Source: Betaproteobacteria bacterium
GTDB lineage: Bacteria; Pseudomonadota; Gammaproteobacteria; Burkholderiales; SG8-39
Direction: 5' to 3'
Assembly (NCBI GenBank): GCA_004297625.1
Contig: SCTY01000040.1
Coordinates: 62,001-126,000 of the forward strand
Length of the DNA stretch: 64,000 nucleotides
In this document: piece by piece, positions 27,723 through 36,324 of the stretch
Layout of the letters: every line of letters starts with the position of its first letter
Numbering within the stretch: position 1 is the first letter of the stretch
The notes under the pieces: model-generated
What the model saw: only the letters and a program-made list of their open reading frames with translations
The model's database searches: none
What the model was told of the DNA's origin: nothing
Position numbers and translations under genes: made by a program

Positions 27723-28675
27723 TGGAGCGCTCCGGCATCCTGTATGTCGACCAGGCCGAGGTGCGCCGCCTTCTTCCGCCCGAAGACGCGCTCGCTCTCG
27801 TCGAAGCCGACTTCGCCGAGTCAAAGTCCGAAACTCCTGTCGTGCCCAAGCCACGTATCTTGCGCGTGGATCTGCAAGCGAAATTCGGGCAGGTGCTTCT
27901 CATAAAGTCTTGCGCATTGCCAGCGAGAGGCGTTGCCGGAGTCCGTATCTTCGGCTCAGGTGACCGGTTCATCGTCTTGCTTGACATCCACACGCTGCAA
28001 ACGCTGGCTTGGGTTGACGACCACTGGCTCTATCAACTGCGCACCGCGGCCGAAGGGGCGGTGGCCGCCAAGCGACTCGCGCCTCCAGGTCCTGTGGTTC
28101 TCGGCCTGGTCGGTGCCGGTGTATTGGCGCGCCCGCTCTTGAAGTCGTTGGCGTTGGCCACATCGCTCAGTGAAGTCCGAATTGCGTCCCGAACAACGGC
28201 GAGCCGCGTCGCTCTAGCCGAGGCGATGCAACAAGAGCTTCGGCTCCCGGTACGTGCGGTAGAGAGTGTTGAGCAAGCCGTACGCGGTGCCTCCGTGGTC
28301 GCCACTTTGACGACTGCAAATGCACCGCTCGTCGAATCGAAATGGATTGAGCCGGGAACGCTGATTTTGTCGATGGGAAACGGTCAGGAACTCGCTCCAG
28401 ACATATTTCGCCGCATTTCCAAAGTTATCGTGGACGACTGGGAGACGTGCCGAGCAATGGGCGATATCGCAGCAGCCTTGCGCGCAGGCACCATGGTTGA
28501 GTCCGACCTGCATGCAGAAATCAGTGAGGTTTTCCAAGGGAAGAAAGCTGGGCGGCAGCGTAGCGACGAGGTAATCCTTGTGGTGCCACAGGGCATGATT
28601 ACACAAGACGTGCTTCTAGCCGACCACGTGTACCGCAAAGCTCTTGGTATACGCCCCACCCCGGCAAGCGAGTAG
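27722..28675 (+). CDS. ornithine cyclodeaminase/mu-crystallin family protein
   Basis: 317 residues from ATG 27722, overlapping the ABC ATPase stop. The family's substrate-binding start (YVDQAEVRRLLPPEDALALV), the nucleotide-binding GLVGAGVLARPLLKSLAL, and SMGNGQELAPDIFRR are present. The family includes NAD-dependent ornithine cyclodeaminase, ketimine reductases, and alanine or N-alkyl amino-acid dehydrogenases. With the creatinase-like gene upstream, an amino- or imino-acid substrate is plausible but unproven. It is the last gene of the operon. Confidence 0.88.
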   Translation: MERSGILYVDQAEVRRLLPPEDALALVEADFAESKSETPVVPKPRILRVDLQAKFGQVLLIKSCALPARGVAGVRIFGSGDRFIVLLDIHTLQTLAWVDDHWLYQLRTAAEGAVAAKRLAPPGPVVLGLVGAGVLARPLLKSLALATSLSEVRIASRTTASRVALAEAMQQELRLPVRAVESVEQAVRGASVVATLTTANAPLVESKWIEPGTLILSMGNGQELAPDIFRRISKVIVDDWETCRAMGDIAAALRAGTMVESDLHAEISEVFQGKKAGRQRSDEVILVVPQGMITQDVLLADHVYRKALGIRPTPASE

Positions 28676-28689
28676 TTACTGCGCTCGGG

Positions 28690-28908
28690 GTGCGCGCCGC
28701 GTGCACGACCTTGACGAGGCGCTGCGCCGACAGCGCGTTCGCGGCGATGGTGAAGGCGGCGCGCCAGTCCTACGAAAGTCTGGCGCAGGACAAGATGGAT
28801 CCTTTCCTCGGCCCCGGCGGCGCCGACAAGGAGATGAAGGCGGCTCAGCGCACCGCGGGACTCGAGCGGCTGCTCGAGATCGAGCGGCGGACGATGAAGG
28901 GAAAGTAA
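28690..28908 (+). pseudogene. orphan C-terminal fragment shared with the decayed Bug gene
   Basis: Up to 72 codons, ending ARQSYESLAQDKMDPFLGPG followed by EMKAAQRTAGLERLLE and a stop. The last ~75 bases closely match the tail of the pseudogene at 21242-21870. The beginning lacks a ribosome binding site and looks like debris. The parent family was not recognised. Confidence 0.5.
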
Positions 28909-28980
28909 CCGGGCTTCAGATAGCGCTCAAGCGAGCGTCCGCTGTAGCGTCATCCTCAGCTGATTGATAGACTTTCCCTC

Positions 28981-29241
28981 ATGCGCCCCTTCGCACTGAG
29001 TCACGCTCAGCAGCGCCGCCTGGAAAAGCTGTCACGCGATGCCGGACGCTCGCCGGCCGAAACGTTCGGCTACGTGCTGCGCGACGGGTTCGAGTTCTGC
29101 GAGTGGGAAGTGCGCGAAAGCCTTGCGGCGGACTACGACGTGAAGAAGCATGGCGCTGCAAGCGACGACGAAGCGCGGCGCCGGGCCCGACAGGTCATCG
29201 ATGCCGCACATGCCCGCCGCCGCTCCAGAAAAGCGGCTTGA
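28981..29241 (+). CDS. small ribbon-helix-helix-like (antitoxin-type) protein
   Basis: 86 residues, with HAQQRRLEKLSRDAGRSPAETFGYVLRDG at the start in the style of ParD/CopG-like proteins and a basic C-terminal tail. Nothing enzymatic is visible. The next gene starts at the base directly after its stop, so the two are co-transcribed. A DNA-binding antitoxin-like role is suggested by size and pattern only. Confidence 0.6.
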   Translation: MRPFALSHAQQRRLEKLSRDAGRSPAETFGYVLRDGFEFCEWEVRESLAADYDVKKHGAASDDEARRRARQVIDAAHARRRSRKAA

Positions 29242-29484
29242 ATGGGCCCGCGGGCCCTTGAAGGCCACTGGCCCATAACGCAAGTGCTTGACCGCATCAC
29301 GCACGATCCGAGCGTCCTTGCGGGACGCGCAACGCTGCGCGGGCTGAGGATTTCCGTCGCGCACGTCGTGAAGCTCGTCGCCAACGGCATGACGCCGGCG
29401 CAGATCATCGCCGAGCATCCCGATCTCGAGGGAGAGGACGTGCGCCAGGCGCTGGCGTATGCGGCGGCGATGAAGCGGAAATAA
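29242..29484 (+). CDS. DUF433-domain (antitoxin-like) protein
   Basis: 80 residues with the DUF433 pattern: DRITHDPSVLAGRATLRGLR, VAHVVKLVANGMTPAQIIAEHP and DVRQALAYAA. DUF433 proteins usually pair with a DUF5615 PIN-like toxin; none is found beside this gene. Its partner here is the ribbon-helix-helix-like protein just upstream. It may be an orphan antitoxin or a regulator. Confidence 0.82.
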   Translation: MGPRALEGHWPITQVLDRITHDPSVLAGRATLRGLRISVAHVVKLVANGMTPAQIIAEHPDLEGEDVRQALAYAAAMKRK

Positions 29485-29609
29485 ACGCCAGGCGCCGTTG
29501 ACGCTCGCGGATTACCGATATTTTTTCGTGCATCGAATAAATCGCCCGGTAACCGAGCGATAATCCTGCTCGCCTAATTTCAGCGCTTTTTCTCGTTCAT
29601 CCCCGCAAC

Positions 29610-31040
29610 ATGAGCTCTTTAGAATCGAACACGCCTCGGAGAAAGCTCCCGGCGGTCATTGTCCTTCTTGTCATCATCCTCGCCGGGCTTCTGGGAGGCG
29701 GGTACTACCTGGCGCCGCGCTTCGAACGGGAGGCTCCGCGCATCACGCTTACGCTGGACTCCGGCGTGCTCGGCCGGGCGCCGCTCGAGATCGCCGTCAC
29801 CGATCAGGGCGCCGGATTGAAGTCGGTGAGCGCGACGCTCTCGGCAGGCGGCACCGAAACACCGCTCGCCGCCGAGGAGTACGCCGAGCCGGTGCGGGAA
29901 AAGAAAATCAGCGTCGACCTGTCGAAGCTCGCCGGCCTCAAGGAAGGGCCCGCGGTCCTGCGGGTGAGCGCGCGCGACCGCTCGCTGTGGAAGCTCTTCC
30001 GCGGCAACGAGACCGTGCTGCAAAAAGATCTGACGATCGACCTCACGCCGCCCACCATCGAGCTCGTCGCGGATGATCGCTACGTCAACTTCGGCGGCGT
30101 CGGCGTGATCGTCTACAAGCCCTCGCCGGATACGGCAACGAGCGGGGTGAGGATCGGCGACTATTTCTTCCCGGGCTTCCCGGGGCAGATAAAAGGACAC
30201 CCGGACCACTTGCTCGCGCTTTTCGCCCATCCCTACAGCGTGCCGGCGGATGCCAAGGCCGTGCTCGTCGCGACGGACAAGGCGGGCAACACCCGGGAAA
30301 TGCCGCTTGTCTATGAGCTCAAGAACGTGAAGTACAAGAAAAGCACCATCGCCCTGTCCGACAGCTTTCTTCAGGGCAAGGTCGCGCCCCTGCTGAACGA
30401 TACCGCGGCGCGCCAGGGCAGCCCGAAAGACGTCTTTCTCGCGGTCAACAAGCGCCTCAGGAAGGAAAACGAAGACAAGATCGCGGCGATCACGAAGAAA
30501 GCGACCCCGTCGATCCTGTGGAAGGGCGCGTTCACGCAGCTCTCGAACTCCAAGGTCGAGGCCAACTTCGCCGACGAGCGCACCTATACCTATAACGGCG
30601 AGCCGATCGACACCGCCTACCACCTCGGCTACGACCTGTCGGTCACCAAGCACTATCCCGTCGAGGCGGCCAACAGCGGGACGGTGGCCTTTACGGGCGA
30701 TCTGGGCATTTACGGCAACGTCGTCATCCTCGACCACGGCCTCGGGCTCTTCACGCTCTACGGCCACATGAGCTCCATCGACGTCAAGGCCGGCGACTCG
30801 GTCAAGCAGCGCCAGATCCTCGGCAAGACCGGCGAGACCGGCCTCGCCGCGGGCGATCATCTGCACTACGGCGTCTACTTGGACGGGATCGCGGTCCTGC
30901 CGGTGGAGTGGTGGGACCCGAAGTGGATCGCCGACAACATCGAGCCCAAGCTCGAGGGCCACAGCGGCGAAGCGATCGCCGAAATGCAGGCGCCGAAAGC
31001 GCCGCGCAAAGCGGCGCAGAAGAAGAAGCGCCGCCGCTAG
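29610..31040 (+). CDS. membrane-anchored M23 (LytM-type) metallopeptidase
   Basis: 476 residues. One N-terminal transmembrane anchor (VIVLLVIILAGLLGGGYYLA) places the rest in the periplasm. A long Ig/beta-rich region precedes the C-terminal M23 domain, which has the zinc-site motifs HLGYD (~337), LYGHMSSI and HLHYGV (~416), all intact. The family cuts peptidoglycan cross-bridges or activates amidases. A promoter-like TTGACG (29498) and TATTTT (29519) with 15-base spacing lies upstream. The tail is Lys/Arg-rich. Confidence 0.9.
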   Translation: MSSLESNTPRRKLPAVIVLLVIILAGLLGGGYYLAPRFEREAPRITLTLDSGVLGRAPLEIAVTDQGAGLKSVSATLSAGGTETPLAAEEYAEPVREKKISVDLSKLAGLKEGPAVLRVSARDRSLWKLFRGNETVLQKDLTIDLTPPTIELVADDRYVNFGGVGVIVYKPSPDTATSGVRIGDYFFPGFPGQIKGHPDHLLALFAHPYSVPADAKAVLVATDKAGNTREMPLVYELKNVKYKKSTIALSDSFLQGKVAPLLNDTAARQGSPKDVFLAVNKRLRKENEDKIAAITKKATPSILWKGAFTQLSNSKVEANFADERTYTYNGEPIDTAYHLGYDLSVTKHYPVEAANSGTVAFTGDLGIYGNVVILDHGLGLFTLYGHMSSIDVKAGDSVKQRQILGKTGETGLAAGDHLHYGVYLDGIAVLPVEWWDPKWIADNIEPKLEGHSGEAIAEMQAPKAPRKAAQKKKRRR

Positions 31041-31093
31041 CCCTGGCAATCGGCGTGCCCGAGAACCGGGCAGCGTTTATAGTGCGTCAGCCT

Positions 31094-33526
31094 ATGAGCG
31101 CAAGCGATCGCGTCGCCGTCGTCGTGGTTCACGGCATAGCCGATCAGCTTCCCGGCCAGACGGTGCGGGAGGTTGCGCGGCTGCTGTGCCACGGCGGAGA
31201 CGGCGCGCCGCCCTACGTGCAGGGCGAGATGCACCAGGTCCTGGTGCCGGTCGAGAAGCTCGAGCCGGGAAGCGAGGTTCCGAAGCGGACAACCGCGCGG
31301 CGGAAACCGGGGACGCCGAGCGGCTTCTACCAGGTGCACCAGCCGCAAGAGAAGCCCAAAGACCTCAGCATCGCCCTGAACGACTACCTGCTCGGCCGGC
31401 TGGAGCTGCCCGAGGGCGATGCGCTTTACGAAGGAACGCGCGTCTCGCTGCGCCGCCGGCACGGCGATCGGGCGCTCGATGTCTACGAGATGTACTGGGC
31501 GGATCTCTCGCGCCTCAGCGCGGGCGGCCTGAGCGCGCTGCTCTCGCTGTACCAGCTCTTCTTTCATCTGAGCACGCTCGCGGCGGACGTGGTGGACCAG
31601 GCGTCGCTCAGCCTGAACGGAGGAACGGCCTGGCGCCTGCTGCAGCGCCTGCACGCCTGGATGGCGTGGCTGCTCAAGGGGCCGGCCGCGCTGCTGCAGC
31701 TCGCGATGCTGCTGATGCTCGCCTTCGGCGCGACGGCGCTGGTCGCTCGCGAGCTCCAGGGCCAGCTAATCGCGGCCGCGTTCGGGCTCGGCTCGCTCGT
31801 GCTGCTCGCATGGGCCACGCTCGGGTGGCTGCGCGGAGCGCCGGGGCCGGCGCGATCGGCGAAGGCGCTCTTTCTCGTGGCCGCGGCGGCTGCGAGCCTG
31901 GCGGCGGCGCTTTACGCGCTGCGCGCGGAAGTGTTGCCGCCGATGCTCTATTTCGGGGCCGGCGCGGCGGCGGTCTTTCTGCTCGGCGCCTACCTCGTCG
32001 AGCGCTATTCCGGCGTCTCGCAGGGCGTGCGCGTGCTCGGCCATCTCATCGTCGTGGCGACCGTCGCCGCGTTGTGCATCGCCGGCGCGCTGCAGTGGCG
32101 CCAGACCACCGCGCGCACCGAATGGATGCTTACCGCGGCGCTCAACGTGACCGAGTGGCTGATCGCGGCGGTGCTGCTCGCGTGGGCGCTCTTCGTCGGC
32201 GTCCAGATCCTCGCGGTGCTGCTGGGACTGTGGCTCGGCCGCGGGAGCGACACGGCCACGCGGGCGTCGCTGCACACCGCGCGGCTGGCGCTCATCGGCT
32301 CGAGCGGGCTCTTCGCCGTGCTGAGCCTCGTGCTGTGGTCGGTGGTCAGCTTCGTCGTCGGCCGCGCGCTCGCGCAGTTTCTTTACTTGCCGATTGTCTT
32401 CGGCGGCACCTACCGCTCGGCCGACACCTTTCTCCAGGACCGGGTGCACGACCTCGGCGGGTTCTTCACGCCTCTTGTGCTCGGCTTCGGGTTTCTCGTC
32501 GCGGCGGCCCTGCTGGTGGTGTTGCCCTCGCTCATGGAGGAGATCTCGCCGACCGCGAACCTCGATGCGCGGGGCGTGCGCAAAGGCGCGGTGGAGTGGG
32601 CGCGGCGCCTGGGGAACTGGCTCGGCGGCGGCATCCGCGTGCTGGGAACGGCGTTCAAGCTCCTCGTGCCGCTGGGCGCCGTTGCCGCCGGCGTGATCTA
32701 TCTTGCCTTCGTGCTCCAGGAGTTCGCATTCACAACCGGCGTCGGCAAGGAGATCGCCCTCTGGCTCGTCGGCAGCCTGGAGGCGTTCAAGGGCGAGACC
32801 CTGGTCGCCGCCGGCAAATGGCTCGCGGGCGGCGCCCTGACCCTCGCCGCGCTCGGTTCGCGCTTTACGGAGACCTTCGGCCGGCTGCGCGTCGTGCTCG
32901 ACGCCGTGCTCGACATCGACAACTACTTCGCCGATCCGCCCAACCGGCAGCCGCCGCGCGCGCGCATCTATTCGCGCTATGCGTCGCTCCTCGCCTACCT
33001 GCGCAACGCGGGCTACGCGCGCATCGTGATCGTCGCGCACAGCCAGGGCACCGTGATCAGCGCCGACCTGCTGCGCTACCTGCATGTGCAGGGGCGCCAG
33101 CAGGACGTCGTCGGCACACTGCCGGTCGCGCTCGTCACCGTGGGCTCGCCGCTGCGCGACCTGTACGCGGAGCGCTTCCCGCTCCTGTATCGATGGATGG
33201 GCTCGCGCGAGGCGGGCTTCGCGGACGCCGCGCCGGCGGCCGCCGACATCGGCGCGACGCAGTGGGTCAACGCCTGCCGCTCGGGAGACTATGTCGGGCG
33301 CTTCATCTGGACGCGCGAGGACGACGCCGCGTCTTTCGGCGTCGCCACGGTCGGGTCAGACGGCAGAGTGCAGGCGAGCCGCGCCGGCGACCGCGCGGAG
33401 TTCTGCCTCGGCGCCGGCGGGCACACGCATTACTTCAGCAACGACGCCGTCGCGCTGGCGGTCGAAATCGAGCGGGTGGTCAACCGAGCGCCTTCTGCAG
33501 CTCGCCATCGACCAGCTGCTCGATGA
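31094..33526 (+). CDS. large polytopic membrane protein with split alpha/beta-hydrolase motifs
   Basis: 810 residues from ATG 31094. The N-terminal VVVVHGIADQLPGQ is an oxyanion-hole-type HG start, and the nucleophile elbow AHSQGT (S650) comes some 630 residues later. The long middle holds many hydrophobic segments (about 10 helices between ~190 and ~610). It therefore looks like a lipase-type hydrolase with a large membrane insertion. HTHYFSNDAVA near the C-terminus could give the histidine. The last ~13 codons are antisense to the aldo/keto reductase fragment, so the natural C-terminus may have been replaced. Substrate unknown. Confidence 0.75.
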   Translation: MSASDRVAVVVVHGIADQLPGQTVREVARLLCHGGDGAPPYVQGEMHQVLVPVEKLEPGSEVPKRTTARRKPGTPSGFYQVHQPQEKPKDLSIALNDYLLGRLELPEGDALYEGTRVSLRRRHGDRALDVYEMYWADLSRLSAGGLSALLSLYQLFFHLSTLAADVVDQASLSLNGGTAWRLLQRLHAWMAWLLKGPAALLQLAMLLMLAFGATALVARELQGQLIAAAFGLGSLVLLAWATLGWLRGAPGPARSAKALFLVAAAAASLAAALYALRAEVLPPMLYFGAGAAAVFLLGAYLVERYSGVSQGVRVLGHLIVVATVAALCIAGALQWRQTTARTEWMLTAALNVTEWLIAAVLLAWALFVGVQILAVLLGLWLGRGSDTATRASLHTARLALIGSSGLFAVLSLVLWSVVSFVVGRALAQFLYLPIVFGGTYRSADTFLQDRVHDLGGFFTPLVLGFGFLVAAALLVVLPSLMEEISPTANLDARGVRKGAVEWARRLGNWLGGGIRVLGTAFKLLVPLGAVAAGVIYLAFVLQEFAFTTGVGKEIALWLVGSLEAFKGETLVAAGKWLAGGALTLAALGSRFTETFGRLRVVLDAVLDIDNYFADPPNRQPPRARIYSRYASLLAYLRNAGYARIVIVAHSQGTVISADLLRYLHVQGRQQDVVGTLPVALVTVGSPLRDLYAERFPLLYRWMGSREAGFADAAPAAADIGATQWVNACRSGDYVGRFIWTREDDAASFGVATVGSDGRVQASRAGDRAEFCLGAGGHTHYFSNDAVALAVEIERVVNRAPSAARHRPAAR

Positions 33527-34025
33527 ACCAGGTCGGATAGACCTTCGGCAGCGTAGTCGCCTCGTCGAGCGCGGCCATGTCTTCCGGAGTCAGCTTCAGC
33601 CGAACGGCGCCGAGGTTGTCCTCGAGCTGATGAAGCTTGGTCGCGCCGAGGATGATGCTGGTCACTGCCTTTTTCGATAGCCGCCAGGCGAGCGCGACCT
33701 GCGCGACGGAGCGCTTGGCGATGGGGCGCATCTGCTCGACGAGGGCGAATCTCTGCTTCTTGTTGAAAGGCAGGAGGTCGAAGCCGGAGTAGCGGTTGTC
33801 GGGGTCCTTCAGGCTTTCGCGGGTGTACTTGCCGCTCAGGAACCCGGAGGCGAGCGGGCTCCAGACAGTGGGGCCGAGGCCGTAGCGGCGCATCATGGGG
33901 ATGACGTCGCGCTCGACATCGCGGCAGACGAGCGAGTAGTTCATCTGGCCGTGGGTGAAAGGCGCCCAGCCGTGCGCCTTGCGCAGCTCGAGCGCCGCGG
34001 CGGCCTTCCAGTCAGGGGCGGGCTT
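33480..34025 (-). pseudogene. aldo/keto reductase, C-terminal fragment
   Basis: From about 34025 downwards the reverse strand reads as an aldo/keto reductase from mid-barrel (HGWAPFTHGQMNYSL) to a normal end (AQVALAWRLSKKAVTSIILG, ending QLVDGELQKALG). The N-terminal half, with the catalytic Tyr/Asp, is absent; there is no start or ribosome site at the broken end. The first ATG inside (33944) gives 154 residues, about half the family length. It abuts the membrane hydrolase at its 3' end. Confidence 0.75.
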
Positions 34026-34081
34026 ATGCAGGCTAAGGGCGGTGCTCGCATGCGGCGGTTGGCTGGGACATTTCGTTAGCC

Positions 34082-34136
34082 GAAATAACGGCCAGCACCG
34101 CCGTTATTGACGTCATTATGCGGGCGCCGTTATTTC
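34082..34136. repeat. inverted repeat GAAATAACGGC / GCCGTTATTTC
   Basis: An 11-base perfect inverted repeat at 34082-34092 and 34126-34136; a nine-base third copy (34100-34108) can also pair with the left arm around a seven-base loop. It lies just after the end of the reverse Bug operon and before the broken end of the reductase fragment. It could be a terminator-type hairpin or a small element's ends. Confidence 0.55.
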
Positions 34137-34166
34137 ATCGACGCACCGCTGCGGCAACACCGCCGC

Positions 34167-35132
34167 TTATTCGGGCTTGATCCCGGCCGCTCGGATGTGT
34201 CTGCCCCAGACGTCGTACTGCTGGCGGACGTATTGCGCGAATGCCTCGCCGCTCAGGCCGCTCGTCACCGGCTCAAGTCCCATGCCATGCAAGCGGTCTA
34301 CCACTTCCTTCTGCGCAAGTGCTTGCGTCACCTGATTGGTCCACCAGGTGACAACCTCCGGAAACATTCCGGCTGGTCCAGCAATTCCTACCCAGCCGGA
34401 TAGCTCGACATCCTTGATGCCTAGTTCAGCCAGGGTCGGCACTGTTGGCATGATGGTCGAGCGTTTGTCGGAGGCGATGCCGAGCGCGAGGAGCTTGCCC
34501 GAATTCACGAGTGGTACGGTCGCTGCTACGTCCACCATGACAAAGTTGACTTGGCCGCCCATCAGATCATTGAGGGCAAGCGGCTGTCCCTTATACGCGA
34601 CGCCCTGGGTCTCGATTCCCGCCGCACGGCTGAAGGCGGAAGCAGCGACCTGGCCAGTCGCCGAACCGTACCCATAGTTGAGCTTTCCCGGATGTTTCTT
34701 GCCTTCTGCGACCAGGTCCGCCACGGTCTTGTACGGCTGGTTGGGGCTCACCATCAACAAAAGGTCGAACCGGAAAATGGCGGCAAGCTGGGTGAAATCC
34801 TTGAGTGGATCGTAAGGCACGGCCTTCATGAGCTGCGGACCGGACGAATGGGTGGCGCTCGAGCTCGGCATCAGCGTATAGCCATCCGGCGCGGCCTTCA
34901 CGACTACGCCGGTGGCGATGGAGCCGAGAGCGCCGGGCCGGTTCTCGACGACGATGACAGCGCCTGTCTTCTTACGCACCTCCTCGAGGATGACTCGCGA
35001 AGCGACGTCGATGCTACTTCCCGCTGAGAAACCGACGATGAACCGGATGGGCTTGGACGGGTAGGGCTGTGCCGTGGCGCTTCCAGCGGCAAGCACCAAG
35101 GCTGTGATCAAGAACAGGCGTGAAATGCGCAT
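34167..35132 (-). CDS. Bug/TctC-family periplasmic substrate-binding protein
   Basis: 321 residues, complete. A signal peptide (LFLITALVLAAGSATAQPYP) is followed by PIRFIVGFSAGSSIDVASRV, the ligand loop VVVENRPGALGS, and the C-terminal AGMFPEVVTWWTNQV. Bug receptors bind carboxylates; no TctAB membrane genes are nearby, which is common for orphan Bug proteins. It is the last gene of a reverse operon with CoA-transferase, CitE-like and MaoC genes, so its ligand is probably the acid that the pathway activates. Confidence 0.92.
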   Translation of the reverse strand: MRISRLFLITALVLAAGSATAQPYPSKPIRFIVGFSAGSSIDVASRVILEEVRKKTGAVIVVENRPGALGSIATGVVVKAAPDGYTLMPSSSATHSSGPQLMKAVPYDPLKDFTQLAAIFRFDLLLMVSPNQPYKTVADLVAEGKKHPGKLNYGYGSATGQVAASAFSRAAGIETQGVAYKGQPLALNDLMGGQVNFVMVDVAATVPLVNSGKLLALGIASDKRSTIMPTVPTLAELGIKDVELSGWVGIAGPAGMFPEVVTWWTNQVTQALAQKEVVDRLHGMGLEPVTSGLSGEAFAQYVRQQYDVWGRHIRAAGIKPE

Positions 35133-35145
35133 GTGTCCTCCCTAG

Positions 35146-36324
35146 TCAGTATTTTGGACGGCGGGGGCGCTTCTGGCCGGCCTCGCGCAATACTTCTTCG
35201 GTGTGCTCGCCTACATTAGGCGCGTGACGGCGTATCGAGCCGGGCGTGCGAGAAAAGGACACCGGGATCCCCGGCATACGCAGGCGACCTTCCGTAGGGT
35301 GCGCGATGTCGCGCCAGAAGCCGATCGCGCGAAGGTGCGCGTCCTTCAACAAGTCATCAACTGAATTCACTGGCGAGAATGGAATGTCGGCCTTTTGCAA
35401 AAGCGCCGTCCATTCCGCCGTTGTGCGGTGGGCCAGAGTCTCCTCGACGAAGCTATAGAGCACTGTGATGTTGCGGCTGCGATCCGTCTGCGTGCGGAAG
35501 CGCGCGTCATCGCAAAGCTCGGCACGACCGGCAAGCTCGAAAAATCGCCGCCACTGGAGGTCGTTGTATGGGACCACGCCGATGTAGCCGTCTTTGGTGC
35601 GGAACGGCTTCCGGTGTGGATCCAGGATGCGTGCATAGCCTGCGGGTCCTTCCGGCGGCTCGAACGTCAGGCCGCCGAGGTGCTCGGGCATCATGAAGGC
35701 GACCATGCACTCGAACATCGGCACCTCGATTGCCTGACCGAGGCCGGTGCGCTCCCGGGCGTAGAGCGCCATGGCGATGGAGCCAGCGACGAAAAGCGAG
35801 CACACCTTGTCCGCGGCGGCCGTCTTGACGTATCGCGGCGCGCCTGATCGTTCGCTCTGGAACGAAGCCATGCTGCACGCGGCTTGGATCGTATCGTCCA
35901 CGCTTGCTCGGCCGGCGTAAGGCCCGGATTCTGAATATCCATAGCACCCGCAGTAGATGAGTCGCGGATTGGCCGGCCTCAGGCTCTCGTAGTCGAGTCC
36001 CAGTCGTTGCAGCGAAGCGGGCCGGACGTTCGAGACAAAGACGTCTGCGCCTTGGATTAGACGCAGCATCGCTTCGCGGCCCTCGTCGGTCTTCAAGTTG
36101 AGGACGACGCTGCGCTTGTTGCGATTCAGGTTTAGAAATGCGTGGCTCATGCCGCGATGCCGCTGCGGGGTCACGTGCCGGAAAATATCTCCGTCGGACG
36201 TTTCCACCTTGATGACGTCCGCGCCCATATCGCCGAGCATTTGCGTCGCCCAAGGGCCCATACCGATGGTTGTCATGTCAACCACCCGAATCCCTTGCAG
36301 CGGACCGAGGCTTGCTTTACTCAA
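35146..36324 (-). CDS. CaiB/BaiF (class III) CoA-transferase
   Basis: 392 residues of the family III CoA-transferases. GIRVVDMTTIGMGPWATQMLGDMGADVIKVE, NLNRNKRSVVLNLK and VFVSNVRPASLQRLGLDYE are characteristic, and the catalytic-aspartate region (YSESGPYAGRASVDDTIQA) is present. The enzyme swaps CoA between organic acids in the cytoplasm. It overlaps the CitE-like gene by eight bases, and the receptor gene follows after 13 bases, making one operon for activating and cleaving a dicarboxylic acid. Confidence 0.9.
   Translation of the reverse strand: MSKASLGPLQGIRVVDMTTIGMGPWATQMLGDMGADVIKVETSDGDIFRHVTPQRHRGMSHAFLNLNRNKRSVVLNLKTDEGREAMLRLIQGADVFVSNVRPASLQRLGLDYESLRPANPRLIYCGCYGYSESGPYAGRASVDDTIQAACSMASFQSERSGAPRYVKTAAADKVCSLFVAGSIAMALYARERTGLGQAIEVPMFECMVAFMMPEHLGGLTFEPPEGPAGYARILDPHRKPFRTKDGYIGVVPYNDLQWRRFFELAGRAELCDDARFRTQTDRSRNITVLYSFVEETLAHRTTAEWTALLQKADIPFSPVNSVDDLLKDAHLRAIGFWRDIAHPTEGRLRMPGIPVSFSRTPGSIRRHAPNVGEHTEEVLREAGQKRPRRPKY

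Noticed and set aside
29619..31049. A 476-codon reverse frame antisense to the M23 peptidase gene
   Set aside because: It mirrors the codon structure of a GC-rich gene; the forward frame has a zinc-peptidase domain and the reverse one is Arg/Val/His-rich without motifs.
31186..33540. A 784-codon second forward frame inside the membrane hydrolase
   Set aside because: It is Arg/Ala/Gly-rich with no hydrophobic helices or motif, while the other frame shows HG and AHSQGT elements.
34082..34136. Terminal inverted repeats of an intact insertion sequence
   Set aside because: The repeats are 33 bases apart and enclose no transposase; there is no target duplication.
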